Positions 18,047 through 26,696 of a stretch of 64,000 nucleotides of DNA are shown here, one piece after another. The notes below the pieces were generated by a model. That model was not told the origin of the DNA and made no database searches. It worked only from the letters and a program-made list of their open reading frames with translations. A program made the translations under genes and the position numbers. Origin of the DNA: Pseudomonas sp. Irchel s3h14. Its GTDB lineage: Bacteria > Pseudomonadota > Gammaproteobacteria > Pseudomonadales > Pseudomonadaceae. The stretch's first letter is position 1, and each line of letters begins with the position of its first letter. The stretch is from the NCBI RefSeq assembly GCF_900187425.1, contig NZ_FYDJ01000009.1:124001-188000 (forward strand). Reading direction: 5' to 3'.

Positions 18047-18139
18047 TGTGGGAGCGGGCTTGCTCGCGAATGCGATTTTTCATTCAACATTGATGTCAAC
18101 TGATCCACCGCATTCGCGAGCAAGCCCGCTCCCACATTT
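18047..18139. repeat. REP-type inverted pair
   Basis: Facing REP cores (TGTGGGAGCGGGCTTGCTCG and complement) about 50 nt apart, close to identical to each other. They lie between the binding-protein and permease genes, so could shift expression in favour of the upstream binding protein. Confidence 0.85.
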
Positions 18140-18158
18140 GATCGAGTCGTTCTGGGGA

Positions 18159-19565
18159 TTAGCGAACGGCGACGGCCTGGGTACTGGCGTCGGTGAAGTC
18201 GAAGACTTTTCCGCCTTGTGCCGTGGCGAACTGTTGAGCCTGACCTTTGAGCAGAAACGCGCTGAGGCGCCCTTTCGCATCACTGGCAAACCACGCCTGA
18301 TCCGCCAGCAACTTGATCCCGCTGTCACTCGCCTGGGCATACACCGCACGGATGTTTTTGCCTTCCTGCTTCAGGCTGGCCAACGCGGTGAACGCCGACT
18401 CTGCCGAGGCGTACTGACGAACCTTCGGCTCACCCCGCACCCAGATCTCCGCCACATGGCTGAAATCGGTAATCGCTTTGCCGCTCGACGCATCCACCGC
18501 TTTAAGCGGCGTCTGCCCGTAGTTGGCCAGTTGCGCGGTGTAATCCAGGTTCGAGGCCTTGAATGCTGCGCGGATGTATTGGTCGTCGATGAAGGTATTC
18601 AGATCGAGACCGCGATCAGCCTTCTTCAGCAGCTTGAGGGTATCGATGGCCGTGCCGACGGCCTGACGGTATTCCGGCTTCCAGCTGAGGTCGCGGGTTT
18701 GCACGCCCAGCGGACCGTGGAACAGGTAATTGACCTCGGCATCGACGCCGGTGACCTTGGCGATCAACTCGCTGTATTTCTCCGGCTCAGCCACTAGCAA
18801 CTGGTTGGCTTCGATGCTCGCCCGCAGGTAAGCCACCACAATTTCCGGGTACTTCTTCGCGTAGGCCTGATCCACCAGCGCGCCGTGGAAGGTCGGCGCA
18901 TTGGCCTGGGCGCCGTCATAAATCTTGCGAGCGAAACCACGGCTGGGGAACAGTTCGGCGAACGGCACGAAGTCGGCGTGGGCATCGATCTTCCCGGCCT
19001 GCAAGGCAGAGCCGGCGACTTCCGGCGGCTGGGCGATGATGTTCACGTCTTTCAACGGATCCCAGCCTTGGGCCGCGACCGCCCGCAGCAACATGCCGTG
19101 CGCCGTCGAGGCGAAAGGCACAGAAATGGTTTTGCCTTTGAGTTCGGCCAGCGACTGCACGCTCGATGCGCTCGGCACCACAATGCCGTTGCCGCTGCCC
19201 TTGATGCTGCCTGACAGCACGCTGATAAACAGGCTGTGTTTGCCCGCGGTTTCGAACGCCACACCATTGAACGAACCGGGGAAATCGGCCATGGCGCCGA
19301 AGTCGAGTTTTCCGGCGACCATCTCGTTGGTCAGGGGCGCGCCGCTGGTGAAGTTCTTCCACTCCACCTCGTACTTGGCGTCTTTGTAGGGGCCGTCGTG
19401 GGGCAGGTATTTGTCCAGCAGGCCCAGCTCGCGAATCAATAGACCGCCGGCGGCGCAGTTGATCGTGGTGTCCTGGGTGCCGATGGCAATGCGGATGGTC
19501 TCGGCCGATGCCGACAAGGTGAATGAAGCCAGTACCAGACCGGCGAAAGCTGCACGCAATAACAT
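18159..19565 (-). CDS. Periplasmic substrate-binding protein, NitT/TauT-like
   Basis: A 468-residue secreted protein with signal peptide MLLRAAFAGLVLASFTLSASA. The mature start ETIRIAIGTQDTTINCAAGGLLIREL and later KGKTISVPFASTAHGMLLRAV resemble NMT1/SsuA-like binding proteins. The protein is longer than the usual 320-340 residues, with an extra C-terminal part (about 340-468) that may form another ligand lobe. The ATG at 19565 is chosen for the GAGGGG site 8 nt upstream. It stands between the ferredoxin gene and the permease and should deliver the substrate handled by the flavoprotein/ferredoxin pair. Confidence 0.88.
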   Translation of the reverse strand: MLLRAAFAGLVLASFTLSASAETIRIAIGTQDTTINCAAGGLLIRELGLLDKYLPHDGPYKDAKYEVEWKNFTSGAPLTNEMVAGKLDFGAMADFPGSFNGVAFETAGKHSLFISVLSGSIKGSGNGIVVPSASSVQSLAELKGKTISVPFASTAHGMLLRAVAAQGWDPLKDVNIIAQPPEVAGSALQAGKIDAHADFVPFAELFPSRGFARKIYDGAQANAPTFHGALVDQAYAKKYPEIVVAYLRASIEANQLLVAEPEKYSELIAKVTGVDAEVNYLFHGPLGVQTRDLSWKPEYRQAVGTAIDTLKLLKKADRGLDLNTFIDDQYIRAAFKASNLDYTAQLANYGQTPLKAVDASSGKAITDFSHVAEIWVRGEPKVRQYASAESAFTALASLKQEGKNIRAVYAQASDSGIKLLADQAWFASDAKGRLSAFLLKGQAQQFATAQGGKVFDFTDASTQAVAVR

Positions 19566-19697
19566 AAGTAGATCCCCTCGAATCATTTTTAGGATATTCG
19601 TCTCCGCCACGATCAGGGCGCGGTGGGAAACGAGGGGTGTTTTGAAGCAAGCGTCCGGGGGTTACCGGATGGCTTTGTGGTTGTCTGAGCTGGCCTC

Positions 19698-19768
19698 TTC
19701 GCGAGCAAGCCCGCTCCCACATTTGTAATGCATTCCCCTGTGGGAGCGGGCTTGCTCGCGAAGGCGTC
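19698..19768. repeat. REP-type inverted pair
   Basis: Two close facing REP cores (GCGAGCAAGCCCGCTCCCAC then TGTGGGAGCGGGCTTGCTCG) with only about 17 nt between them, in the gap between the ferredoxin gene and the binding-protein gene. Confidence 0.85.
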
Positions 19769-19800
19769 CGGTCATTCAATGAAGATGCCGGCACTCACAC

Positions 19801-20046
19801 TCAGCGCAACAGGTATGGGATTTCAACTTTCACCGCCCCGGTCGGGCAGTCCTTTTCGCACGGCATGCAGTACCAGCATTCGTCGAACGCCATGTAGGCC
19901 TTTTGCGTGGCCGGGTTGATCGCCAACAGGTCCATCGGGCAGACGTCGACGCACACGGTGCAGCCTTTGTGGGCGATGCAAAGGTCCTCATCGACCGTAA
20001 CGGGCGCGTTGGAACGGAAGAAGATTTCCTGGGGTTGATAGGCCAT
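19801..20046 (-). CDS. 4Fe-4S ferredoxin, AprB-like
   Basis: An 81-residue two-cluster ferredoxin. The cysteine pattern is CIAHKGCTVCVDVCPMD and then CWYCMPCEKDCPTGAV, the spacing seen in the beta subunit of adenylylsulfate reductase. The ATG at 20046 opens MAYQPQEIFF; the frame upstream has no family resemblance. It follows the AprA-like flavoprotein gene by 25 nt and should carry electrons to or from its FAD. It lacks the C-terminal tail of true AprB of sulfate reducers, so a different reaction is likely. Confidence 0.88.
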   Translation of the reverse strand: MAYQPQEIFFRSNAPVTVDEDLCIAHKGCTVCVDVCPMDLLAINPATQKAYMAFDECWYCMPCEKDCPTGAVKVEIPYLLR

Positions 20047-20071
20047 TTTGCGGTCTCTCTTTTTGTGATAC

Positions 20072-21817
20072 TCAGGCAGCAAAGGCACCGACCCGCAGCC
20101 GGTCGTAGGCCTGCATTTCATCGGCGTCCAGCGGGATGATGTAAGGCTCCACAGCTTTCTTGAAACTGGTCATCTGGCCGTCGTCGCCCTTTTTCAGATG
20201 GCAATGGCAGAACCAGTCGCTGTCGTTGCGTTGCGGGTGGTCGACCCGATAGTGGTAAAGCCCCCAACGACTTTCGGCGCGGAACAGCGAAGCGCGGGCG
20301 GCCATTTCGGCGCAGTCGCGGATCATGCTGACTTCCATGGCGCGCATCAGTTCGTGGGCGTTGTGGGCCTTGATCTGATCGAGATCGCGCTGGATATCGC
20401 TGAAGCGTTGCAAGCCGATCTGCATTTTTTTGGTCACTTTCGGCGGTTGCAGGTAGTCGTTGACGAAGCGCCGCAGCTTGTACTCGACCTGGGCTGGCGG
20501 CAGACCGTGTTCGCGGTCCAGCGGCGCGTAGACCCGAGCCTTTTCCGTTTCAATCTGCTGGGCATCGACCGCTGAAAACTCGCGACCGGCGACAAAGTCC
20601 GCCGAGTTGGTACCGGCAAACCAGCCGTAGGCGAACGCGCCGAGCATGTAATTGTGTGGCACCGCGGCCATGTCACCCGCCGAGTACAAACCCTTGACCG
20701 AGGTTTCGGCCTTCTCGTTGACCCACACACCCGATGCCGAGTGACCGCTGCAAAAGCCGATTTCCGAGATGTGCATCTCGACCATTTGCGTGCGGTAGTC
20801 GGTGCCGCGATTGGCGTGAAACTGGCCGCGACTTGGGCGCTCGTTGCTGTGCAGGATCTCTTCGATGTTCTGGATGGTTTCCTCGGCCAAGTGATCGAGC
20901 TTGAGGAACACCGGGCCGTTGCCGCTTTCGAGTTCCTGGTGGAACTCCCACATCATCTGGCCGCTCCAGTAATCGCACTCGATAAAGCGTTCGCCCTTGT
21001 TGTTCGCGGTGTAACCGCCCAACGGACCGGTAACGTAAGCGCAAGCCGGGCCGTTGTAATCCTTGATCAACGGGTTGATCTGGAAGCATTCCAGGTTCGC
21101 CAGTTCTGCCCCGGCGTGATAGGCCATGGCGTAACCGTCGCCAGCATTGGTGGGGTTTTCGTAGGTGCCCATCAGGTAACCCGAGGATGGCAAACCCAGG
21201 CGCCCGGCGGCGCCACAGCAGAGGATCACAGCTTTGGCCTTGATCACGTGGAAGTCGGCGGTGCGGCAATCGAAGCCCATCACGCCGTTGACCGCGCCCT
21301 CTTCGTCCGTCAGCAATCGTGTGCAAACCAGCCGATTGGTGATGCTCACCCGCGCCCGTTTCAACTGGCGATACAGGACTTTTTTGATGTCATGCCCTTC
21401 CGGCATTGGCAGCACGTAGGCGCCCATGTGGTGGACCTTTTTCACCGCGTAGTCGCCGGTCTCGTCCTTCTCGAACTTCACGCCCCAGCGGTCCAGTTGC
21501 TCGATGGTTTCAAAGCTGTGAGTCGCGTAGGCATACACCGCCGCCTGATTGACGATGCCGTCGTTGGCGATGGTGATTTCCTTGGTGTACTGCTCGGGCG
21601 TCGAGTGACCGGGAATGATCGCGTTGTTCAGGCCGTCCATGCCCATGCTGATCGCGCCGCTGCGTTTGACGTTGGCCTTGTCGATCAGCAGCACGCGCAA
21701 ATCGCGATTGCGTTCCTTGGCTTTGATCGCCGCCATCGGTCCAGCGGTGCCGCCGCCGATCACGACAATGTCGTATTCCTGTTCGAGCGTCTTTCTAGTC
21801 ATTGATCCGTGAGTCAT
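20072..21817 (-). CDS. FAD-dependent oxidoreductase, AprA/fumarate reductase-like
   Basis: A 581-residue flavoprotein. The dinucleotide-binding motif is YDIVVIGGGTAGPMAAIKA (about 15-33). KRSGAISMGMDGLNN follows, equivalent to the FAD-isoalloxazine loop of AprA. Further family segments are CCGAAGRLGLP, GLYSAGDMAAV (about 400) and a C-terminal helical domain with SRWGLYHYR. The last part has the histidine/cysteine cluster WFCHCHLKKG. The ATG overlaps the GntR stop by 4 nt. With the ferredoxin it forms an AprBA-like pair, but no sulfate-activating or dissimilatory genes are present, so adenylylsulfate reduction is unlikely. It probably oxidises or reduces the imported compound. Confidence 0.85.
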   Translation of the reverse strand: MTHGSMTRKTLEQEYDIVVIGGGTAGPMAAIKAKERNRDLRVLLIDKANVKRSGAISMGMDGLNNAIIPGHSTPEQYTKEITIANDGIVNQAAVYAYATHSFETIEQLDRWGVKFEKDETGDYAVKKVHHMGAYVLPMPEGHDIKKVLYRQLKRARVSITNRLVCTRLLTDEEGAVNGVMGFDCRTADFHVIKAKAVILCCGAAGRLGLPSSGYLMGTYENPTNAGDGYAMAYHAGAELANLECFQINPLIKDYNGPACAYVTGPLGGYTANNKGERFIECDYWSGQMMWEFHQELESGNGPVFLKLDHLAEETIQNIEEILHSNERPSRGQFHANRGTDYRTQMVEMHISEIGFCSGHSASGVWVNEKAETSVKGLYSAGDMAAVPHNYMLGAFAYGWFAGTNSADFVAGREFSAVDAQQIETEKARVYAPLDREHGLPPAQVEYKLRRFVNDYLQPPKVTKKMQIGLQRFSDIQRDLDQIKAHNAHELMRAMEVSMIRDCAEMAARASLFRAESRWGLYHYRVDHPQRNDSDWFCHCHLKKGDDGQMTSFKKAVEPYIIPLDADEMQAYDRLRVGAFAA

Positions 21818-22566
21818 GCCTGCGCCCCTTTTTGCCGGTCGATCCGCAGGCGGTACTGGAAGGCATCGCCGCGGTAGTAAAGGTGTTCGAAGTCCACGGG
21901 TTGGCCGCTGGCGTCGTGGGTCAGGCGCTCGATGCGCATGATCGGCGAGCCGGGTTCGACGTTCAGCGCCTGGGTCAGGTCGCTGTCGGCCAGCACCGCG
22001 TCGATGGCCAGATCCGCGTGACCGAGGGCCAGGCCGCAGTCGTTTTCCAGGATCAGGAAAATGTCGCGGGTGACCAGATCGGCCTTCTCCAGACGCTCGC
22101 CGATGGCCTTGGGCAGATAAGTGATTTCCAGCGAAATCGGCTCGCGGTTAATCAGCCGCACGCGCTTGATCTGCGCCACCGTCTCGCCTTCGGCGACTTG
22201 CAAGCGCTCGGCAACGAGTTTGTCGGCGGGAATGAATTTGAAGCTGCGCAGGCGGTTGATCACCTCGTAGCCGCGACCGGTCATCGACTCGGCCAGGCCT
22301 TGCAGGGTGCTGACGTTCTGGAAGGTTTTTGGCTTGGCGACGAAGGTGCCTTTGCCGTGAATCTTGAAGATCAGCCCTTCTTTCTGCAGATCCCCCAGGG
22401 CTTGGCGCACGGTGATGCGGCTGACTTTGAACAGCGCGCCGAGTTCGCTTTCGGAAGGCATCTGGCTGTCTTGCGGGTATTCGCCGTCGAGGATGCGGGC
22501 GCGAAGCACATCCCGCAGTTGGGTGTGCAGCGGAACGCTGCTGAGGGAGAGAACGTTATCGGTCAT
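21814..22566 (-). CDS. GntR-family regulator with UTRA domain
   Basis: A 250-residue regulator of the HutC subfamily. The N-terminal winged helix (about 10-75) contains SELGALFKVSRITVRQALGDLQKEGLIFKIHGKGTFV. The UTRA ligand domain (about 95-240) has RVRLINREPISLEITYLP and IMRIERLTHDASGQPVDFEHLYYRGDAFQYRL. It is the first gene of the minus-strand AprBA/ABC run, with a palindrome just upstream that probably lets it regulate itself and the operon. HutC-type proteins respond to a pathway metabolite. Confidence 0.92.
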   Translation of the reverse strand: MTDNVLSLSSVPLHTQLRDVLRARILDGEYPQDSQMPSESELGALFKVSRITVRQALGDLQKEGLIFKIHGKGTFVAKPKTFQNVSTLQGLAESMTGRGYEVINRLRSFKFIPADKLVAERLQVAEGETVAQIKRVRLINREPISLEITYLPKAIGERLEKADLVTRDIFLILENDCGLALGHADLAIDAVLADSDLTQALNVEPGSPIMRIERLTHDASGQPVDFEHLYYRGDAFQYRLRIDRQKGAQA

Positions 22567-22578
22567 GGAAGATCACTT

Positions 22579-22596
22579 GTCATAACGAGTTATGAC
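22579..22596. promoter_or_regulatory. Probable GntR operator
   Basis: GTCATAACGAGTTATGAC, arms GTCATAAC and GTTATGAC around GA, 13 nt upstream of the gntR start, with further outer arms GATCAC / GTGATC. Size, symmetry and position fit autoregulation by the adjacent HutC-type protein. Confidence 0.7.
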
Positions 22597-22675
22597 GTGA
22601 TCTTAAAGTTCTAATAGGAGGCTTGAGAAATACTGTTTGAGAATAAGGTTAGATTCGCCGAACGACCGCGGACTT

Positions 22676-22824
22676 TGTAGCAGCTGCCGAGCAGCGCGAG
22701 GCTGCGTTCGGCGGCGAAGCCGTCGTGAAATCACGTAGCGCGGTGTGTCAGGGTAATCTTGCATGCAGGGTTTACGACTGCTCCGCAGCCGAACGCAGCC
22801 TCGCGCTGCTCGGCAGCTGCTACA
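22676..22824. repeat. Large inverted repeat with 37-bp arms
   Basis: Arms starting TGTAGCAGCTGCCGAGCAGC and ending with the exact complement (22676-22712 and 22788-22824) enclose about 75 nt with a weaker inner pairing. It lies between the gntR promoter and the end of the oxidoreductase gene, and is a third repeat family distinct from the REP and GATCGTTCCC elements. Confidence 0.8.
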
Positions 22825-22846
22825 TCGGTGTGGCATTCAGTGAGCG

Positions 22847-23815
22847 TTAGCAGCGTTTGAGGATCTGGTCCATCACCCAGTCGGTTTTCAGCGCTTGTTC
22901 AGCGACCGCCGGATGCTTCGCTTCACCCCGAATGTGCGCGTTCATGCCCAGTACGTGATGCCACTGGATGTGCTCATGATTCTCGATGTGCAGGCTGAGT
23001 TTTTCATCGGCTTCGAGCTGAACTGGATGTTCATCGAATACGGAAAAGCTGATCCGGCCTTTGCTGCCGATCAGCTCAACCCGATCTTCGCGTCGGTCCG
23101 CGACGAAATTCCAGCAACCCATACCCAGGGCGCCCGAAGCAAACCGCCAACTGGCGCTGACGGCATCCTCGGCGGCATACAAACCGGCCTGGTGCGCGGT
23201 AAACCCGGCAACTTCGACGATGTCACCGAGCAGGTACTGGAACAGGTCGAAGCCATGACTGGCCAGGTCGGCGAAGTAACCACCGCCAGCAATGGCCGGG
23301 TCGGTGCGCCAATTATCTGAACCGCCAAGATCGGTCGGCGATGGCGCTTTGGCCAGGGTCCAGGTCAGGTGCCGGACCTCGCCGATCCGCCCTTCCTCCA
23401 GCCATTGCCGCACTTGCTGGAAGCGCGGCAGCGAACGTCGGTAGTAGGAAACAAACAGGTGCAGCCCGGCCTCGGCAAAGACCTTTTGCATCTCACGGCT
23501 TTGCCCGGCATTCAACGACATCGGCTTTTCGACGCAGCAATGTTTGCCAGCGGCGGCTACCTTCAAGGCGTAAGTGTGATGACTGTCAGGTGGCGTGGCG
23601 ATGTACACCGCGTCCACCTCGGGATCATTGATCAGCGCATCGACATCGGTGTAGACCCGAGCGATGCCGTGGCGCGCGGCGTAATCCGTCACCGCTTCCA
23701 GACGCCGGCCCATCACCGCCACCAGCGCCGAGCCGGGCGCCTTGTAGAAGGCCGGCCCGCTCTTGCGTTCAGCGACGCTGCCACACCCGATCATGCCCCA
23801 GCGCACCACGTTCAT
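22847..23815 (-). CDS. Gfo/Idh/MocA-family oxidoreductase
   Basis: A 322-residue NAD(P)-dependent dehydrogenase. The N-terminal Rossmann motif RWGMIGCGSVAERK (about 5-18) and the catalytic-lysine motif HCCVEKPMSLN (about 92-102) define the family; YIATPPDSH is also conserved. The ATG at 23815 has GGGAG upstream. Members oxidise or reduce sugars, inositols or similar compounds. No sugar gene is adjacent. It lies 16 nt after the peroxidase gene on the same strand and may be co-transcribed with it. Confidence 0.9.
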   Translation of the reverse strand: MNVVRWGMIGCGSVAERKSGPAFYKAPGSALVAVMGRRLEAVTDYAARHGIARVYTDVDALINDPEVDAVYIATPPDSHHTYALKVAAAGKHCCVEKPMSLNAGQSREMQKVFAEAGLHLFVSYYRRSLPRFQQVRQWLEEGRIGEVRHLTWTLAKAPSPTDLGGSDNWRTDPAIAGGGYFADLASHGFDLFQYLLGDIVEVAGFTAHQAGLYAAEDAVSASWRFASGALGMGCWNFVADRREDRVELIGSKGRISFSVFDEHPVQLEADEKLSLHIENHEHIQWHHVLGMNAHIRGEAKHPAVAEQALKTDWVMDQILKRC

Positions 23816-23831
23816 AGTCACTCCCTGATGT

Positions 23832-24719
23832 TTAGCCGATGCGCAGAGCGCGCAGGTCCAGATGACCGTCCTTGAGCGGCGGGCACCAGTAGTAGCCGCC
23901 GGTGATCGGCTGGCTGATGCGGTACAGACCGTCGGTGATGCCGTCTTCCAGACCACTCATGCGGCATAGTTGAGCTTCGAAGGCGTCGAGGGAGAAACCG
24001 AAGGCCAGGAACATCAGGCCGGCGCGGTCGCCTTCGATCCACGGCATGGAACGGCGCACCACGAAGGCCTCGGGGGCGAAGCTTTCCTGGGCGGTGCGTT
24101 TGACGTGAGCGGAGATCGGCGCGTCGTCGATCTCTTCGTTGTCGCTCAAACGACGGCCCATGATGTTGTCCTTCTCATGGGGCGGCATCGCGTGGAAGCC
24201 CTTCAGGTCATGCTGCCACTGCTGGATCGCGGCGAAACTGCCGCCGACCATTCCGTCAGCGCCGTCACTCACCAGCGCAGCAGCGACGGCGGCTTCGTCG
24301 TGAGGGTTTTCGGTGCCGTCTTCGTATCCGGTCAGGTCGTGGCCGGTGAGGTGGCGGAAGGTTTCGTTCATCTGCACCAGGCGCAGGGCCGGGGCCAGTG
24401 CGGCTTCGATGGCGTTGCTGCGATTGAGCAACTCACCACGGTCGACACCGTGCAACCAGCACCAGAGCGCGTGCTGGGTCGACGGGTTATCGACGCCGAC
24501 ACCGGTCAACGCTGGAAAGGTGCGCAGGCCTTCGATTTGCCCCATGAGGGCCTTGACCAGGGATTCACCGAAACCGACCACTGCAGACTTACCGTCGATC
24601 AGCCCCTTCAGATTCTCCAGCGCGGCCGGCAAGGCAGCGGCGGATTCGAGTGCGAAGAACATATGACGGGCTTGAGGCGGAACTGGGGTGGCGAGAATGC
24701 CCGGCTGGTAGTAACTCAT
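23832..24719 (-). CDS. DyP-type haem peroxidase
   Basis: A 295-residue dye-decolourising peroxidase of the YfeX-like bacterial group. The distal-site motif appears as GYEDGTENP (about 143-151), carrying the catalytic aspartate. The haem-ligand histidine probably lies in DAPISAHVKRTAQ (about 210). RRSMPWIEG and LMFLAFGFSLDAFEAQL are conserved downstream. There is no signal peptide, so it is cytoplasmic. It is a stand-alone peroxidase without an encapsulin gene nearby. Confidence 0.92.
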   Translation of the reverse strand: MSYYQPGILATPVPPQARHMFFALESAAALPAALENLKGLIDGKSAVVGFGESLVKALMGQIEGLRTFPALTGVGVDNPSTQHALWCWLHGVDRGELLNRSNAIEAALAPALRLVQMNETFRHLTGHDLTGYEDGTENPHDEAAVAAALVSDGADGMVGGSFAAIQQWQHDLKGFHAMPPHEKDNIMGRRLSDNEEIDDAPISAHVKRTAQESFAPEAFVVRRSMPWIEGDRAGLMFLAFGFSLDAFEAQLCRMSGLEDGITDGLYRISQPITGGYYWCPPLKDGHLDLRALRIG

Positions 24720-25023
24720 ATGAACTCCTTCAGAAAGAGCGCGAAGTTTAACCGCAGCATCGGCCGTTGTGTGTTTTCAGGTCAAAAACCGCCACTTTCA
24801 TCCCTCCTTCAACCGATCAAGACAGCGTGTGCTGTAGGTCATGACAATCCGTGTTGCCATCTGGTAAAACGATTCAGCTATGCTGATCGAGCGCGCAGGC
24901 CTGTATTAGGCAGCCTCTCGCCACCACTTTCGACAGCCGCGTTGTGATCAGGCCTTGACCTGATAGCAGTGCGTAGCGATAACAGACCTTATCCGCATCA
25001 CCCAATCCAGACGGGGTAGCGAC
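24720..25023. other. Intergenic region between divergent genes
   Basis: This 304-nt gap separates the DyP peroxidase (minus) and the GapN-like gene (plus) and must hold both promoters. No clear operator, repeat or small gene was seen in it. A weak AGACGGGGTAGCGAC ribosome site stands just before 25024. Confidence 0.5.
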
Positions 25024-26649
25024 ATGACCACAGCACACATCCTTGGCAACCTGTTTCCCGACGCCACCGACATCCCGGAAAAATACCGCCTCGACGGCCA
25101 GACCGAGCAGCGTGAATACCTGGTCGACGGCGAGCTGAAAACCTGGTCCGGGCCCCTCGCCCAAGTCCGCAGCCCGGTGTACCTGACGGGTGAAAATGGC
25201 GACGAACAAGTGATCCTTGGCAGCACGCCTCTGCTCGATGCCGACACCGCTTTGACTGCCCTCGACGCCGCCGTCCGTGCCTATGACCGGGGCCAGGGTC
25301 TGTGGCCGACAATGCGCGTAGCCGAACGCATCCAGCACGTCGAAGCCTTCCTCGGACGCATGCGTGAACAGCGTGAAGCCGTGGTCAAGTTGCTGATGTG
25401 GGAAATCGGCAAGAACCTCAAGGACTCGGAGAAAGAGTTCGACCGCACCTGCGATTACATCGTCGACACCATCAACGCGCTCAAGGAACTCGACCGCCGC
25501 TCCAGTCGCTTCGAACTGGAACAGGACACCCTCGGCCAGATCCGCCGCGTACCGCTGGGTGTGGCGTTGTGCATGGGGCCTTACAACTACCCGTTGAACG
25601 AAACCTTCACCACGCTGATCCCGGCGCTGATCATGGGCAACACCGTGGTGTTCAAACCGGCCAAGCTCGGCGTACTGCTGATTCGTCCGCTGTTGGAAGC
25701 GTTCCGCGACAGCTTCCCGGCCGGGGTGATCAACGTGATCTACGGCAGCGGCCGCGAGACCGTCAGCGCGCTGATGGCCAGCGGCAAGATCGACATCTTC
25801 GCGTTTATCGGCACCAACAAAGCCGCCAGCGACCTGAAAAAACTTCATCCAAAACCACACCGCTTGCGTGCGGCGTTGGGCCTGGATGCGAAAAACCCCG
25901 GCATCGTGCTGCCCGAGGTGGATCTGGACAACGCGGTCAGCGAAGCACTCACCGGCTCGCTGTCGTTCAATGGCCAGCGCTGCACCGCGCTGAAAATCCT
26001 CTTCGTCCATGAAGACGTGGTCGAGGCGTTCATCGAGAAATTCAACGCCAGACTCGCCAACCTCAAACCCGGCATGCCGTGGGACAGCAGCGTGGCGCTG
26101 ACGCCGTTGCCGGAAGCGAGCAAGGTTGATTACCTGCACTCCTTGGTGGCGGATGCCGTGAGCAAAGGCGCCACCGTGGTCAACCCCAACGGCGGTGAAG
26201 CCCGCGCTTCGTTCTTCTACCCCGCCGTGCTGTACCCGGTGACGCCGCAGATGCGCGTCTATCAGGAAGAGCAGTTCGGCCCGGTCGTGCCGATCGTGCC
26301 TTACCGGCATCTGGACACGGTGATTGATTACGTCCTGGAATCGGACTTCGGCCAGCAGCTGAGTATCTTCGGCACCAACCCGGTGGCGGTCGGCCGGCTG
26401 GTGGACACCTTCGCCAACCAGGTCGGCCGGATCAACCTCAACGCGCAGTGCCAGCGCGGCCCGGACACCTTCCCGTTCAACGGCCGCAAGAACTCTGCCG
26501 AAGGCACGCTGTCGGTGCATGATGCGTTGCGGGTGTTTTCGATTCGCACGCTTGTGGCGACCAAGTTCCAGGAAACCAACAAAGAACTCATCAGCGAGAT
26601 CATCAGCGGACGCAGTTCGAGCTTCCTGACCACCGATTACATCTTCTGA
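25024..26649 (+). CDS. NADP-dependent glyceraldehyde-3-phosphate dehydrogenase-like (GapN) aldehyde dehydrogenase
   Basis: A 541-residue aldehyde-dehydrogenase-superfamily enzyme. Substrate/cofactor segments include GVALCMGPYNYPLNETFTTLIPALIMGNTVVFKPAK and the catalytic cysteine in SFNGQRCTALK (about residue 322). GapN oxidises glyceraldehyde-3-phosphate directly to 3-phosphoglycerate with NADPH formation. Where most family members have the general-base motif ELGGK, this protein reads ALGLDAKNP, so the usual glutamate appears replaced; this may be a feature of the pseudomonad branch. The C-terminal 60 residues are longer than in typical members. It stands as a separate gene before the FUSC gene. 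Confidence 0.85.
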   Translation: MTTAHILGNLFPDATDIPEKYRLDGQTEQREYLVDGELKTWSGPLAQVRSPVYLTGENGDEQVILGSTPLLDADTALTALDAAVRAYDRGQGLWPTMRVAERIQHVEAFLGRMREQREAVVKLLMWEIGKNLKDSEKEFDRTCDYIVDTINALKELDRRSSRFELEQDTLGQIRRVPLGVALCMGPYNYPLNETFTTLIPALIMGNTVVFKPAKLGVLLIRPLLEAFRDSFPAGVINVIYGSGRETVSALMASGKIDIFAFIGTNKAASDLKKLHPKPHRLRAALGLDAKNPGIVLPEVDLDNAVSEALTGSLSFNGQRCTALKILFVHEDVVEAFIEKFNARLANLKPGMPWDSSVALTPLPEASKVDYLHSLVADAVSKGATVVNPNGGEARASFFYPAVLYPVTPQMRVYQEEQFGPVVPIVPYRHLDTVIDYVLESDFGQQLSIFGTNPVAVGRLVDTFANQVGRINLNAQCQRGPDTFPFNGRKNSAEGTLSVHDALRVFSIRTLVATKFQETNKELISEIISGRSSSFLTTDYIF

Positions 26650-26696
26650 GGAAACCGAGCCTGAGCACATTCAGAGCCAATCGACTGCCACCGCTA

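Noticed and set aside
20654..21805. A 383-codon plus-strand frame opposite the AprA-like gene
   Set aside because: Shadow frame; the minus strand carries the FAD-binding motif and full family sequence.
19801..21817. Dissimilatory adenylylsulfate reductase
   Set aside because: The proteins resemble AprA/AprB, but the ferredoxin is short, no sulfur-oxidation or sulfate-reduction genes are nearby, and the operon includes an organic-anion type importer.
24874..26670. A 598-codon open frame antisense to the GapN-like gene
   Set aside because: High-GC codon usage creates long antisense frames; the translation is His/Gln/Arg-rich without motifs, while the plus strand gives a clear aldehyde dehydrogenase.
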